A stretch of 64,000 nt of DNA, taken from contig NZ_SHKY01000001.1 of assembly GCF_004217545.1 (NCBI RefSeq), positions 1,488,001 through 1,552,000 of the forward strand, written 5' to 3'. A program made the translations under genes and the position numbers. The stretch is from Krasilnikovia cinnamomea. GTDB taxonomy: Bacteria > Actinomycetota > Actinomycetes > Mycobacteriales > Micromonosporaceae. The notes beneath the pieces were generated by a model. It was not told the origin of the DNA and did not search any database. It was given only the letters and a program-made list of their open reading frames with translations. Position 1 is the stretch's first letter. Every line of letters begins with the position of its first letter. This document shows positions 35,195 to 45,710 of the stretch, piece after piece.

Positions 35195-36043
35195 TCAGGC
35201 GGCGGCCTGTGCCGCGCGCTCCGCCCGGGTCGCGCGGCGCACCGCCCACACCGTCAGCGCCAGCATGCCGGCGTAGATGGGCCAGCTCAGGAAGATCCGT
35301 GCCACGCCGAGCAGGTCGGGGCGGTCCAGCCAGTAGAGCAGGGCCTGCACGCCGCCGCGCACGATCAGCGAGACCGCCCAGGCGACCGTCAGCCACTGGA
35401 ACGTGCCGAGCAGGCGCTTGTTCTCCAGCCAGTCGTGCTTGCCCTTGTTCGCCATCACGGCCCACACGTACCCGATGATCGGGCGGCGGAAGGCGGTCGA
35501 GAGCAGCAGCAGCGCCGCCTGGCCCAGCGTGATCAGGATTCCGGGCAGGTAGAAGTCCTTGGCCTGCCCGGAGCGCGCCGCCAGGTACGCGCCCAGCGCG
35601 ATGCCGATCAGCCCGTTGATCGCGTGCCGGATCGGCTCGCGGCGGGCCAGCCGGTAGATCGCGATGACCACCGCGGTGCCGACCGCGCCGCCGATCGCGA
35701 TGTACAGCCCCGTGCGGGAGTCCTCCGGCAGGCCGAACGCGTCCAGCCCCACGATGAAGTTGAGCAGCACGAACGCCAGTACCGGCACGCTGGACTCGAT
35801 CAGGCCGCGCATGCCGCCGAGTTGGTCGGCGATCTGCTCGGACATGGTCGGCAGCGGTTCCTCGCCCTCGGCGACCGGCTCCCGGGCCGGCTGGTCGCCG
35901 TCCGCGCCGGGGTTCAGGCTCAGCTCCTCGGCGACTTCCTCCGTCACGGGGTGCAGGTTGAGCGCCTCCACGACCTCCTCGGCAACGCGATCTTCCACCC
36001 CTTCGCGCGGCGCGGCGTGACGGGGTTCGCTGCCGGGTGTCAC
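35195..36043 (-). CDS. DUF3159 integral membrane protein
   Basis: 282 residues from GTG, overlapping the OB-fold gene stop by 4 bp. A long acidic N-terminal tail (1-75, many Glu/Pro) precedes about six membrane helices. GKHDWLENKRLLGTFQWLTVAWA and FYLPGILITLGQAALLL match the actinobacterial DUF3159 pattern. Function unknown; the family is consistently encoded beside TrkA genes and an OB-fold protein in actinobacteria. Confidence 0.85.
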   Translation of the reverse strand: MTPGSEPRHAAPREGVEDRVAEEVVEALNLHPVTEEVAEELSLNPGADGDQPAREPVAEGEEPLPTMSEQIADQLGGMRGLIESSVPVLAFVLLNFIVGLDAFGLPEDSRTGLYIAIGGAVGTAVVIAIYRLARREPIRHAINGLIGIALGAYLAARSGQAKDFYLPGILITLGQAALLLLSTAFRRPIIGYVWAVMANKGKHDWLENKRLLGTFQWLTVAWAVSLIVRGGVQALLYWLDRPDLLGVARIFLSWPIYAGMLALTVWAVRRATRAERAAQAAA

Positions 36044-36420
36044 CGGGGCGCCTCCAGCTCGTAGAACGGGTTGTAGATCACCTTGCGATCGTCGCGGATG
36101 GCGATCCGGCCGCGCGCGGTCAGCTGCCGCCCCGGCTCGATCCCGGGGATGGCGCGCCGGCCCAGGAAGACCAGCGTGACCACGTCACTGCCGTCGTACA
36201 GGTCGGCCTCCAACGTCGGGAGGTTGGTGCGCGGAGTGTACGCCACGGTGCGCAGCCGTCCCGACACGGACACGACCTGTCCCCGGCTGCACTGGTCGGC
36301 CAGCACGGCCCCGCACTTGGCGGAGTCGCGCTGCAGCTCCTGCGCGTCGAGTTCCGCCGCGGAGGCGGTCAGCCGCTCGAAGAACCGGCGCAGGCCGGTC
36401 GTACGTTCGTTGGTCGCCAT
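36040..36420 (-). CDS. Small OB-fold nucleic-acid-binding protein
   Basis: 126 residues. The core SRGQVVSVSGRLRTVAYTP...LEADLYDGSDVVTLVFLGRRAIPGIEPGRQLTARGRIAI is a tRNA-anticodon/OB-fold pattern of single-domain type. The N-terminal segment FFERLTASAAELDAQELQRD is helical. Role unknown. Translationally coupled to DUF3159. Confidence 0.85.
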   Translation of the reverse strand: MATNERTTGLRRFFERLTASAAELDAQELQRDSAKCGAVLADQCSRGQVVSVSGRLRTVAYTPRTNLPTLEADLYDGSDVVTLVFLGRRAIPGIEPGRQLTARGRIAIRDDRKVIYNPFYELEAPR

Positions 36421-36544
36421 GGCCCGACGTGTCACCTCTCCTCGACGACCCGATGGGACGGCACAGTGTGGGCTCCAGGCCCGCGTCCACCGTACGCCGG
36501 AACCGCCAGGGGTGACCTCCGTCACCGCTGGCGGGCACGCCGGG

Positions 36545-37231
36545 TCAGTGCACCGCCGGGTCGGGCGCGCCGGGGCCGTCGCCGTCCGCGAGGTGCTGCT
36601 GGGCGTGTTCGGCCATCTCCTGGGGCAGCCGCAGCGGCAGCGCCTCCCGGACCGGCCGGGCCTCCTGATCCCGGACCACGACCAGCCCCTCCAGGCACTG
36701 CCCGAGGGCGCCCTCCAGGCTGGGATCGGTGGCCACCGGGCCCTGGTACAGCCCCCGCACCATCCAGCGCGGCCCGTCCACGCCGACGAACCGCACATCC
36801 GCCGGGCCCTGCGGGGTCTCCACCCGGGCCAGCAGCTCCGTGCCGTACGGGCCGTCGACCTCCTGCGGGCGGACCCCGTCCGCGGCCATCGCCTCGGCGA
36901 TCTCGCCCCGCACCTCGTCCCAGATGCCCTCGGTGCGCGGCGCCGCGAACACCCCGAGCTGCAGCGCGCTCTCACCCACCACGAGGACGACCTGCTCGAC
37001 GCCGCCGTCGGGGTTCGCCTGGACCCGGACCTCGACGCCGTCGACCGCCGGGATCTGCAGGCTGCCCAGGTCGAGCCGCTGCACGCCCTCCGGGGCGTAC
37101 GTGGCGTCCCACGGGCCGCGCTCGGGCGCCCCCGGCTCCGGCTCGGCCGACATGCTCTGGGCGAGTGCGGCCGAGCGCGGCGCGTCCGCGGGGCGCACGT
37201 GCTTGGGGCCCCCCTTGCTGCGGGAGAACAT
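36545..37231 (-). CDS. DUF3710 protein
   Basis: 228 residues starting MFSRSKGGPKHV. A variable N-terminus is followed by the conserved block RLDLGSLQIPAVDGVEVRVQ, LQLGVFAAPRTEGIWDEVR and RFVGVDGPRWMVRGLYQGP, characteristic of DUF3710, the actinobacterial gene between dut and the OB-fold protein. Function unknown. The ATG was preferred to an upstream in-frame start because the extension reads into the short repeats after dut. Confidence 0.85.
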   Translation of the reverse strand: MFSRSKGGPKHVRPADAPRSAALAQSMSAEPEPGAPERGPWDATYAPEGVQRLDLGSLQIPAVDGVEVRVQANPDGGVEQVVLVVGESALQLGVFAAPRTEGIWDEVRGEIAEAMAADGVRPQEVDGPYGTELLARVETPQGPADVRFVGVDGPRWMVRGLYQGPVATDPSLEGALGQCLEGLVVVRDQEARPVREALPLRLPQEMAEHAQQHLADGDGPGAPDPAVH

Positions 37232-37281
37232 CTGCCTTGCCACCTTCCGTTCCAAGCCTGCCGGACCGTGTCCGGTCCGGT

Positions 37282-37332
37282 TCACCGACGCTGCTGCCTC
37301 ACCGACGGTGCTGCTTCACCGACGGTGCTGTG
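37282..37332 (-). repeat. Three tandem 17-bp units at the dut 3' end
   Basis: TCACCGACGGTGCTGCT-type units occupy 37282-37298, 37299-37315 and 37316-37332. The last unit contains the dut stop codon and the other two follow it, so the end of dut has been duplicated outward; each unit carries an in-frame-looking TGA. Confidence 0.75.
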
Positions 37333-37798
37333 CGGGCAGGCCCGCGTGCCCGCCGGTCGAGCCGTGCCCGCCCGCGCCGCGCGCGGTCTCGGGCAACTCC
37401 TCGACGGCGCGGAACACGGCGCGTTCCACCCGCTGGACGATCAGTTGCGCGATCCGGTCCCCGCGCGAGATCCGCACCGTCCGGGCCCGGTCGTGGTTGA
37501 CGAGATTCACCATGATCTCGCCGCGATAGCCGGCGTCGACCGTACCGGGCGCGTTGAGCACGGTCACGCCGAGGCGGGCCGCGAGCCCCGACCGCGGATG
37601 CACCAGCCCCACGTGCCCGTCCGGCAACGCCAGCGCCACCCCGGTACGCACGAGGGCGCGTTCGCCGGGGCCCAGCTCGACGTCGACGGCGGCGCAGAGG
37701 TCCGCGCCCGCGTCGCCCGGGTGGGAGTACGCCGGCATCGGCAGGTCGGGGTCGAGCCGGAGGACCGGCACGTCCACAGCTTCGGTCACGTCGTCCAT
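37316..37798 (-). CDS. dut: dUTP diphosphatase
   Basis: 160 residues from the ATG at 37798. The five dUTPase motifs are visible: [50 protein letters not shown] and the glycine-rich C-terminal [13 protein letters not shown] that closes over the active site of the homotrimer. It hydrolyses dUTP to dUMP. A longer frame upstream overlaps the divergent DUF3093 start and is not needed. Confidence 0.95.
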   Translation of the reverse strand: MDDVTEAVDVPVLRLDPDLPMPAYSHPGDAGADLCAAVDVELGPGERALVRTGVALALPDGHVGLVHPRSGLAARLGVTVLNAPGTVDAGYRGEIMVNLVNHDRARTVRISRGDRIAQLIVQRVERAVFRAVEELPETARGAGGHGSTGGHAGLPAQHRR

Positions 37799-37894
37799 CC
37801 TGTCTCGTACGGCTCGCTCATGTGGCTCGGGCGGCCGCGCCACGGCGGCACTACCCTGCCCCATCCTGCCGTGCGGGGCCGGGCAGGCGCGCCG

Positions 37895-37900
37895 TACCCT
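37895..37900 (+). promoter_or_regulatory. Leaderless -10 box of the DUF3093 gene
   Basis: TACCCT followed by seven bases and GTG at 37908. Confidence 0.4.
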
Positions 37901-37907
37901 CACCAGC

Positions 37908-38423
37908 GTGACATCCGAGCCTGCCGCAAGCACGGCGACGTCGCGACCCCGCTACGCCGAGCGGCTCACCGTGCCGTGGTGGGGGTGGCCGCCCGCCCTG
38001 GCGGTGGCGGCGATCCTGGCGGCCGAGATCTGGCTGGGCGGCCCGGGCCTGCGGGCCTGGGTGCCGTTCGTGGTGCTGCTGCCGGTGTGCGCGGCGCTGC
38101 TGGTGTGGCTGGGGCGGCTGCGGGTCGCCGTGACCGACGCCGAGTTCCAGGTCGACGACGCCCGGCTGCCGCTGGACGTGATCGCGGACGTGGTGGCGCT
38201 GGACGCGGACGGCAAGCGGGAGGCGCTCGGCGTCGGGGCACATCCGCTGGCGTTCGTGGTGCAGCGGCCGTGGGTCGGCGGGGCCGTGCAGGTGCTGCTG
38301 GACGATCCGGCCGATCCGACGCCGTTCTGGGTGGTCAGCACCCGCCGCCCGGTCGAGCTGGCGAGCGCCCTGCTGGCCGCGAGCGCCGAAGCGAAGCGCC
38401 AGCCCCGGCAGGCGGGGGCCTAG
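37908..38423 (+). CDS. DUF3093 membrane protein
   Basis: 171 residues. Two membrane helices ([16 protein letters not shown] and [17 protein letters not shown]) precede a beta-rich cytosolic domain ([42 protein letters not shown]) as in DUF3093. It is next to dut in most actinobacteria. Its TAG stop is part of a CTAG that also stops the convergent gene. Confidence 0.85.
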   Translation: MTSEPAASTATSRPRYAERLTVPWWGWPPALAVAAILAAEIWLGGPGLRAWVPFVVLLPVCAALLVWLGRLRVAVTDAEFQVDDARLPLDVIADVVALDADGKREALGVGAHPLAFVVQRPWVGGAVQVLLDDPADPTPFWVVSTRRPVELASALLAASAEAKRQPRQAGA

Positions 38424-39196
38424 CGGAGCGGCTCGCCGCGCAGGTCGCGCTGCACCTTCTCGCCCAGGGCGCGGGTGGCGCGGCGGTTCAGGTAGGCGCC
38501 GACGGCCGCCCCGGTGAGCATCGGACCGAACGTGGTGAGGTTGCGCCCGAACCGGCGCAGCAGGGTGTTCTGCAGGTCCTTGCGGGCGGCGGTCCCGAGC
38601 ACGGTCCCGAACCCGGTGCCGGTGGTCAGCGGGTTGAGGCCGCGTTGCTGGCCCCAGGACTGCATGAGCGCGGTGGCGCGCTGGGCGGGGCCGCCGGTGA
38701 TCGGGCGGCCGTACACCTCGTGCAGTTCGCCGACGAGCTTCAGCTCGACGGCGACGACGGCGACGGTCTCGGCGGCCAGCAGGACGGGCGCGGACAGCAG
38801 GGCGGGGGTCGCCACCCATTCGAGGGAGGCGAGGCCGCCGCCGGTGGCGCCGACCCCGGCCGTCGCCCGGGCGGCGTTACGGATGAGGCGGTCGGCCAGG
38901 GCCTCGTCGTCCAGGTCCGGCAGGTGCCGGCGGAGGGTGGCCAGATCACGTACGGGGACGTGCGGCGCGATGTCGGCGACCGCGTCCGTCATCCAGCGCA
39001 GCACGGCGCGGGGGTGCCACAGGCGGCCCGGCCCGCGCCGGAGGTCGTGCACGAGCCGGCCGATCAAGCGGCGCCGGTGGCCCGGTTCCAGATCGGCATC
39101 GGCGATCGCGGCCACGGCGTCGCCGATCTCGGGGGTGGCCTGCGCGGGGGCAGGCGGCTCGGAACCGGCGGCCGCCGGGTGCTCGGGCTCGGTCAT
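38420..39196 (-). CDS. EcsC-like protein
   Basis: 258 residues. The middle region GATGGGLASLEWVATPALL...ETVAVVAVELKLVGELHEVYG and the C-terminal GAAVGAYLNRRATRALGEKVQRDL resemble the EcsC family (membrane-associated, glycine-rich helices, unknown function) but similarity is judged by eye only. Its N-terminal 50 residues are Ala/Pro/Glu-rich. Convergent with DUF3093 sharing CTAG. Confidence 0.55.
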   Translation of the reverse strand: MTEPEHPAAAGSEPPAPAQATPEIGDAVAAIADADLEPGHRRRLIGRLVHDLRRGPGRLWHPRAVLRWMTDAVADIAPHVPVRDLATLRRHLPDLDDEALADRLIRNAARATAGVGATGGGLASLEWVATPALLSAPVLLAAETVAVVAVELKLVGELHEVYGRPITGGPAQRATALMQSWGQQRGLNPLTTGTGFGTVLGTAARKDLQNTLLRRFGRNLTTFGPMLTGAAVGAYLNRRATRALGEKVQRDLRGEPLR

Positions 39197-39269
39197 CGTC
39201 GTCCTCAGGGGTCGGTACGACGCCCGACCGCCTGCCGGGCGGCCGGGTGATGCGTTGTGCGGGTGGCCG

Positions 39270-39566
39270 TCAGGCGCACTCGCGGCAGATCAGTTCCCCG
39301 TTGCGTTCCACCGCCAACTGGCTGCGGTGGTGTACGAGGAAGCAGCGAGCGCAGCGGAACTCGTCGGTCTGCATCGGCAACACCTTGACGGTGAGCTCCT
39401 CGTCGGCGAGGTCGGCGCCGGGCAGCTCGAAGCTCTCCGCCACCTCCACCTCGTCGACGTCCACCGCGCCGGACTGAGAGTCGGCGCGGCGGGCCTTGAG
39501 TTCCTCGAGGCTGTCCTCGCCGAGGTCGACCTCATCGCGACGCGGAGCGTCGTAGTCGGTGGCCAT
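39270..39566 (-). CDS. DUF4193 zinc-ribbon-like protein
   Basis: 98 residues: acidic N-terminal half (DLGEDSLEELKARRA, DVDEVEVAESFELPG) and a C-terminal CARC...CREC zinc site around FLVHHRSQLAVE. It matches the small, highly conserved actinobacterial DUF4193 family found beside dut/cei. Function unknown. A 15-nt perfect palindrome lies 34 bp upstream of its start. Confidence 0.85.
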   Translation of the reverse strand: MATDYDAPRRDEVDLGEDSLEELKARRADSQSGAVDVDEVEVAESFELPGADLADEELTVKVLPMQTDEFRCARCFLVHHRSQLAVERNGELICRECA

Positions 39567-39599
39567 CGGTCTTCACTCTCCTGTATCGATGTGTCACTT

Positions 39600-39614
39600 G
39601 GCGTTAGTAACGCC
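39600..39614. promoter_or_regulatory. Perfect palindrome upstream of DUF4193
   Basis: GGCGTTAGTAACGCC is a perfect dyad with a single central base, 34-48 bp before the DUF4193 start on the minus strand, where a regulator would overlap the promoter. Confidence 0.4.
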
Positions 39615-39702
39615 CGCGACGTCGTTCTGGTTCCCGGTTCCCGTGGTCGAATTTGCGCTGCTCTCGCGAACAGTGGGAACGACCGCGGCCGAGGCGCCCC
39701 CG

Positions 39703-39755
39703 CCCCTCGCGAAACTGCCCCGGCGAGCGCGGTACGTTACCGCTCTCGCGAGGGG
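39703..39755. promoter_or_regulatory. Nested cruciform in the DUF4193-cei intergenic region
   Basis: Outer arms CCCCTCGCGA (39703-39712) and TCGCGAGGGG (39746-39755) enclose a perfect 15-nt palindrome GCGGTACGTTACCGC (39729-39743). A third CTCGCGAA copy lies at 39662-39669. The rest of this 396-bp gap (39567-39962) shows no gene with normal codon use; a TAACCT hexamer at 39885-39890 may serve cei. Confidence 0.45.
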
Positions 39756-39962
39756 CTTGTACGCGCATGGACGGACAATTGTTCCCGATGTGACTGAGGC
39801 GACATCAAGGTAGGGGTATGCGGCCGTGGATCATCGTCGGCGCGCCGGAACTATTCCCTGTTTCCCCGCCCCTGGAAGTCAGACGCTAACCTCACCGCAG
39901 AGCCGTCCGCCGCCGGACGGCGATCGAGCCACGTGTCGTTCCACCTACCGGGAGCCTGCCCC

Positions 39963-40502
39963 ATGAGCTTTGCGCGCGTCCGAGCGCTCGTCGTGATCGG
40001 CGCCCTCGGCCTGGCGGCGATCGTCTTCGTCATCGTCGCGCTGGTGCGCGACACCCAGGGCGGTGCGGTGGCCGGTGACAAGTGCCCGCCGGGATCCGTG
40101 ATGGCAAACCTGGCATTGCCGAACGATCCTAGCGAAGTAACCATAAAGGTGCTAAACGGGACATCAACGGCGGGTCTGGCCGAGAATGTCACGAACGACT
40201 TCAAGAACCGGCGGTTCCAGGTCCTGAAGCCCGACGAGGACAAGAAGCGGGTCACCGACGTCGCCGTCATCCGGTACGGACCGGACGCGGTGGGCGCCGT
40301 GCAACTGCTGCGGGCGTACTTCCTCGACCAGGCCGAGTTGGAGTACAACGCGAAGCGCAAGGGCGCCGTGATCGACATCGTGGTCGGCAGCGGATTCCGG
40401 CAGCTGGCCACCTCGACCGAGGTCAACCAGTCGCTGATCGAGGTCGGGCAGCCCGAGGCTCCGCCGGGAGCCTGTCCGGCGCCGGTCAAGAAGAACAAGT
40501 GA
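39963..40502 (+). CDS. cei: Envelope-integrity protein Cei (LytR_C domain)
   Basis: 179 residues from ATG with a GGGAG site. One N-terminal membrane helix (VVIGALGLAAIVFVIVALV) anchors an external LytR_C domain (VTIKVLNGTSTAGLAENVTN...VVGSGFRQLATS). The mycobacterial homologue (Rv2700, Cei) supports envelope integrity and virulence. It is upstream of suhB as in mycobacteria. Codons in bases 40101-40190 (GCA, TTG, GAA, GTA, ATA, CTA, ACA, TCA) are unlike the rest of the gene. Confidence 0.85.
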   Translation: MSFARVRALVVIGALGLAAIVFVIVALVRDTQGGAVAGDKCPPGSVMANLALPNDPSEVTIKVLNGTSTAGLAENVTNDFKNRRFQVLKPDEDKKRVTDVAVIRYGPDAVGAVQLLRAYFLDQAELEYNAKRKGAVIDIVVGSGFRQLATSTEVNQSLIEVGQPEAPPGACPAPVKKNK

Positions 40503-40517
40503 CCCGGCCGGCCCGCC

Positions 40518-41339
40518 TCAGGGGCCCCCGGCGGCGTCCAGCTTGACCAGCGCGTCGTGCAACGCGCCGAACAACGCGGGCGGCGCAGCGACGAGCATCC
40601 GTTCGCCCGGCGGCGCGCCGTGCAGCCCGGCCACGCGCAAACCCGCCTCGGTCGCCACCAGGCCCCCCGCCGCGTGGTCCCACGGATTCAGGCCCTTCTC
40701 GAAGTACGCGTCCACGGCGCCCTCGGCGGCCAGACACAGGTCGAGCGCCGCCGCGCCGAAACGCCGGATGTCACGCACCTGGGTGATCAGCCCGGCCAGC
40801 ACCGCACCCTGATGCGCCCGGCGCGCCGCGTCGTACCCGAAGCCCGTGGCCACCAGCGCCTGCTCCAGCGTCGCCCGCGCGGACCCGGTCAGCCGCCGGC
40901 CGTCGCGCCAGGCGCCGCCGCCCCGGGTCGCGGTCCACTCGTCGCCCGTGGCGGCGTTGCGGACCACCCCGGCCAGCACCACGCCGTCCACCTCGGCCGC
41001 CAGTGACACCGCGTACTGCGGGAGGCCGTACAGGTAGTTCACGGTGCCGTCGATGGGGTCGAGGATCCAGCGGACCGCGCCGGGGACGGGCGTGGCGGAG
41101 TCGCCGTACTCCTCGCCCAGCACGCTGTCGCCCGGCCGCTCCCGCCGCAGCGCCTCGACGACCTGCCGCTCCACCGCCCGGTCCGCGGCCGTCACGACGT
41201 CCGTGTCGGTGCTCTTGGTCTGCACGTCCGTGATCGCCTCGGCCCGCATGCGGCGGGCCGTCGCGGCGGCGTCGCGCGCGACCCGGACGGCGATCGCGAG
41301 GAGGTCGTCGGCGATCGATCCCGCCGGTTGGTGTGCCAC
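40518..41339 (-). CDS. suhB: Inositol-1-monophosphatase family protein
   Basis: 273 residues from GTG. The metal-binding motifs of the IMPase family are complete: [18 protein letters not shown] and [14 protein letters not shown]. It dephosphorylates inositol monophosphate or related sugar phosphates; in actinobacteria it feeds phosphatidylinositol and mycothiol pathways. It is divergent from sigA across a 265-bp promoter region. Confidence 0.93.
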   Translation of the reverse strand: MAHQPAGSIADDLLAIAVRVARDAAATARRMRAEAITDVQTKSTDTDVVTAADRAVERQVVEALRRERPGDSVLGEEYGDSATPVPGAVRWILDPIDGTVNYLYGLPQYAVSLAAEVDGVVLAGVVRNAATGDEWTATRGGGAWRDGRRLTGSARATLEQALVATGFGYDAARRAHQGAVLAGLITQVRDIRRFGAAALDLCLAAEGAVDAYFEKGLNPWDHAAGGLVATEAGLRVAGLHGAPPGERMLVAAPPALFGALHDALVKLDAAGGP

Positions 41340-41454
41340 GTTTGCCCGCCCTTTCCGCCGTCATCATTCTCGGGCACCCGCCCGACGGCGGCCGACCGAC
41401 CCCCGCCGCAGGGTCCCTGGCGTGCTGCGGCGGAAAGTTCCCGGACGACGGCGC

Positions 41455-41460
41455 TACAAT
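41455..41460 (+). promoter_or_regulatory. Probable sigA -10 box
   Basis: TACAAT, a near-consensus -10, lies 145 bp upstream of the sigA GTG in otherwise GC-rich sequence. No convincing -35 is visible, leaving a long 5' leader. Confidence 0.45.
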
Positions 41461-41604
41461 TCACCCCTGCCCACGCTTTCACGGACAGTCGCCCGCCGGC
41501 CGGTCTGCGTCACGGGGGTCCCCACACCACACTGGCCAGCCCCGTTGCCGTGCTGCGCCGGGCATACGGCCGCGCTCAACCTCATCGCCTCCGGAAGGTC
41601 ATTC

Positions 41605-43230
<1,626 letters not shown>

Positions 43231-43472
43231 ATCCTTTTCAACTGTGCGTGCCTCAATGGTTACCGCTGGTACATCGTCGGGTAGTGACCAGACCGTTGTG
43301 CAGAAGTGATCGTTGACGTGGCACCCTTGGGGCACGGCACACTGTCCGGACAACCTGTGACCTGGGTCCCCCCGGGCCACGGCGGGAAGGCCGCAACGCT
43401 CGAGGATGTTGCACGATGTGTGCCCTGTAGCCGAGGAACATGTTCATCGGTGACGACCAGAGGAGGAAGGCG

Positions 43473-43712
43473 ATGACCCCGACTCTCACGCCGCCGTCGG
43501 AGACGATGGCAGGACCAGCAGCCGATGAACGCTGCGACCGGTGCAACGCTGCCGGAAAACTTCGTCTGACCCTCGCCGGCGGTGGTGAGCTGGTGTTCTG
43601 TGGCCACCACGCCAACCGCTACGCCGAGGATCTGGTGAAGATCGCGGTGCAGTACGCCGCCGAGCCGGAATTCGCGTGGCGCGGCGCGGACATGATGTCC
43701 AGCTCCAACTGA
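43473..43712 (+). CDS. Small zinc-binding protein (DUF7455 type)
   Basis: 79 residues with an excellent AGGAGGAAGG site. Contains CDRCNAAGKLRL and FCGHHANRYAEDL, a probable CxxC/CxHH zinc site, then a conserved acidic/aromatic tail. It is found downstream of sigA in many actinobacteria. Function unknown. A strong terminator follows. Confidence 0.85.
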   Translation: MTPTLTPPSETMAGPAADERCDRCNAAGKLRLTLAGGGELVFCGHHANRYAEDLVKIAVQYAAEPEFAWRGADMMSSSN

Positions 43713-43733
43713 CCTGTCCCCCAGATAGCGACC

Positions 43734-43762
43734 AGGGCGCCCACGGTGTGGGGCGCCCTTTC
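43734..43762 (+). terminator. Terminator after the small zinc protein
   Basis: AGGGCGCC (43734-43741) pairs with GGCGCCCT (43752-43759), extended inside by CAC/GTG with a one-base bulge, and is followed by a short T run (TTTC). Confidence 0.85.
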
Positions 43763-43774
43763 GCTGCCCTGGGG

Positions 43775-43801
43775 GCCCGCGCGGGTCTGGCCCGCGCGGG
43801 C
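43775..43801 (-). terminator. Terminator of the DExH helicase gene
   Basis: GCCCGCGCGGG (43775-43785) and CCCGCGCGGGC (43791-43801) form an 11-bp stem with a 5-nt loop just past the helicase stop on the minus strand. Confidence 0.7.
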
Positions 43802-43805
43802 TGAC

Positions 43806-45548
43806 TCAGAGGGTCTGGATCGTGGCGATCCGCTCCTCCAGCTGCTCGATGGTCGCCTGCGCGCTGGGCGGGCCGCCGCAGATCCGGCGCAGCTCCGCGT
43901 GGATCTTGCCGTGGGGCAGCCCCGTCCGGTGGTGGTGCGCCGCGACCAGCGTGTTGAGCTGGCGGCGCAGGCTGACCCGCCGCTCCCCCGCACTCAGCAC
44001 CACCGGCTCGCGCGGCTGCGGCACCGGGGCCTCCTTGGCCCGCCGCTTCTGCTCCGCGAGCTGCTCGGACTGGCGGCGGTCCAGCAGCAGCGCCACCTGA
44101 TCAGGGCTCAGCAGGCCGGGCAGGCCGAGGTACTCCTCCTCCTCCGGGGTGCCCGACCGGGCCCCCGTGCCGAACGACGCCCCGTCGAAGATCACCTGAT
44201 CCAGTTCGGCCGTGGCGGACAGCGCCTCGAACCGCTTCTCCAGCTCGCCCGCCGCGTCCTCCGCGCGCTGCGCGCGTTCGAGCAGGGCGTCGTCGAGCCC
44301 GTCCGGGTCCTTGGGGGCGCCGAGGATGTGGTCGCGCTCGACCTCCATCTCGCTGGCCAGCCCGAGCAGGTGCGGCACGCTGGGCAGGAACACCGTCGCG
44401 GTCTCCCCCGGGCGCCGGGCCCGGACGAAACGGCCGATCGCCTGGGCGAAGTACAGCGGGGTGGAGGCGCTGGTCGCGTACACGCCGACGGCCAGGCGGG
44501 GGATGTCGACGCCCTCGGAGACCATCCGCACCGCCACCAGCCAGCGCTGCTCCGAGTCGGCGAAGGTGGCGATCCGCGCCGAGGCGCCCTGGTCGTCGGA
44601 GAGCACCACCGAGGGCTTCTCCCCGGTGATGGTCTCCAGCAGCTTCGCGTACGCCCGGGCGGTCTGCTGGTCGCTCGCGATGACCAGGCCACCCGCGTCG
44701 GTCATGCCGTGCTCGCGCAGCCGTGACAGCCGGGCGTCGGCGGCCCGCAGCACCTGCGGCATCCAGTCGCCGCGATGATCCAGCGCGGTACGCCAGGCCT
44801 GCGCGACCAGGTCCTTGGTCATCGGCTCGCCGAGGCGGGCGGCCAGCTCGTCACCGGCACTGGTGCGCCACCGCGTCTCCCCCGAGTACGCGAGGAAGAT
44901 CACCGGCCGGACGACCCCGTCGCGCAGGGCGTCGGCGTACCCGTAGGTCGAGTCGGAGCGGGAGCGCTGCAGGCCGTCGTCGCCGCGCTCGTAGGACACG
45001 AAGGGGATCGGGTTGTCGTCGGAGCGGAACGGCGTACCCGTGAGCATGAGGCGCCGCTCGGCGGGCTCGAACGCGTCCTTGACCCCGTCGCCCCAGGTCC
45101 GCGAGTCGCCGGCGTGGTGGATCTCGTCGAGGATCACCATCGTGCGGCGGGTCATGGTGCGCCGCCGGTGCACCGCGGGCGCCATGCCGACCTGCGCGTA
45201 CGTGAGCACGGCACCGTGGAAGTCGCGGGCGGAGTGCACGTCGGCGTTGCGGAACGCCGCGTCGAGCTGAATGCCCACCCGCGCCGCCGCCGTCGCCCAC
45301 TGCGTCTTCAGGTGCTCCGTGGGGCAGACCACGGTGACCGCGTCGACGGTGCCGTCGTTCAACAGCTCGGCGGCGATCCGCAGCGCGAAGGTGGTCTTGC
45401 CCGCGCCCGGGGTGGCGACCGCGGTGAAGTCCGGGGTCCGGCGCCGCAGATACTCCACCAGGGCCTTGCGTTGCCATGCCCGCAGTGGCGGGAACGTCTC
45501 CAGGTCCGGCAGGGGCGGGCTCAAGCTGCGGTGGTCCTCTCCACTCAT
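43806..45548 (-). CDS. DEAD/DEAH-box helicase
   Basis: 580 residues. An SF2 helicase: Q-like WQRKALVEYL, Walker A ATPGAGKTT (45-53), Walker B ILDEIHHAGD, motif III LTGTPFRSD and motif VI QAIGRFVRARR. The C-terminal third has a long acidic/helical region (ALLERAQRAEDAAGELEKRF) and a basic end with RLNTLVAAHHHRTGLPHGKIHAEL, which recalls restriction-type and repair helicases. No methyltransferase or nuclease partner is encoded nearby, so a DNA repair role is more likely than restriction (inference). Confidence 0.88.
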   Translation of the reverse strand: MSGEDHRSLSPPLPDLETFPPLRAWQRKALVEYLRRRTPDFTAVATPGAGKTTFALRIAAELLNDGTVDAVTVVCPTEHLKTQWATAAARVGIQLDAAFRNADVHSARDFHGAVLTYAQVGMAPAVHRRRTMTRRTMVILDEIHHAGDSRTWGDGVKDAFEPAERRLMLTGTPFRSDDNPIPFVSYERGDDGLQRSRSDSTYGYADALRDGVVRPVIFLAYSGETRWRTSAGDELAARLGEPMTKDLVAQAWRTALDHRGDWMPQVLRAADARLSRLREHGMTDAGGLVIASDQQTARAYAKLLETITGEKPSVVLSDDQGASARIATFADSEQRWLVAVRMVSEGVDIPRLAVGVYATSASTPLYFAQAIGRFVRARRPGETATVFLPSVPHLLGLASEMEVERDHILGAPKDPDGLDDALLERAQRAEDAAGELEKRFEALSATAELDQVIFDGASFGTGARSGTPEEEEYLGLPGLLSPDQVALLLDRRQSEQLAEQKRRAKEAPVPQPREPVVLSAGERRVSLRRQLNTLVAAHHHRTGLPHGKIHAELRRICGGPPSAQATIEQLEERIATIQTL

Positions 45549-45710
45549 GCAAACGCCCCCGGGCGGCACGGCGGCGGAGGCGGCTTCAGCATAGCGGCGC
45601 CCTCCGACACCGGCGGCCACGGCTCCGGAACACCACCGGCCGCAGCGATAGCGCGACCAGCGGTTACGGATCGGCTGCGCCTCGGGGCCAGCCTCTTGCC
45701 GAACGGCCGT

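Noticed and set aside
39559..39813. 84-codon open frame in the DUF4193-cei gap
   Set aside because: No ribosome-binding site, mixed codon use and it covers the palindromes; judged regulatory DNA, not a gene.
43231..43472. Possible small RNA or extra ORF downstream of sigA
   Set aside because: Only a weak TTGACG at 43313 and short low-quality frames are present; nothing beyond a promoter for the zinc protein can be supported.
43806..45548. DExH helicase as part of a restriction or phage-defence system
   Set aside because: No methylase, nuclease or other defence genes are adjacent; neighbours are conserved housekeeping genes.
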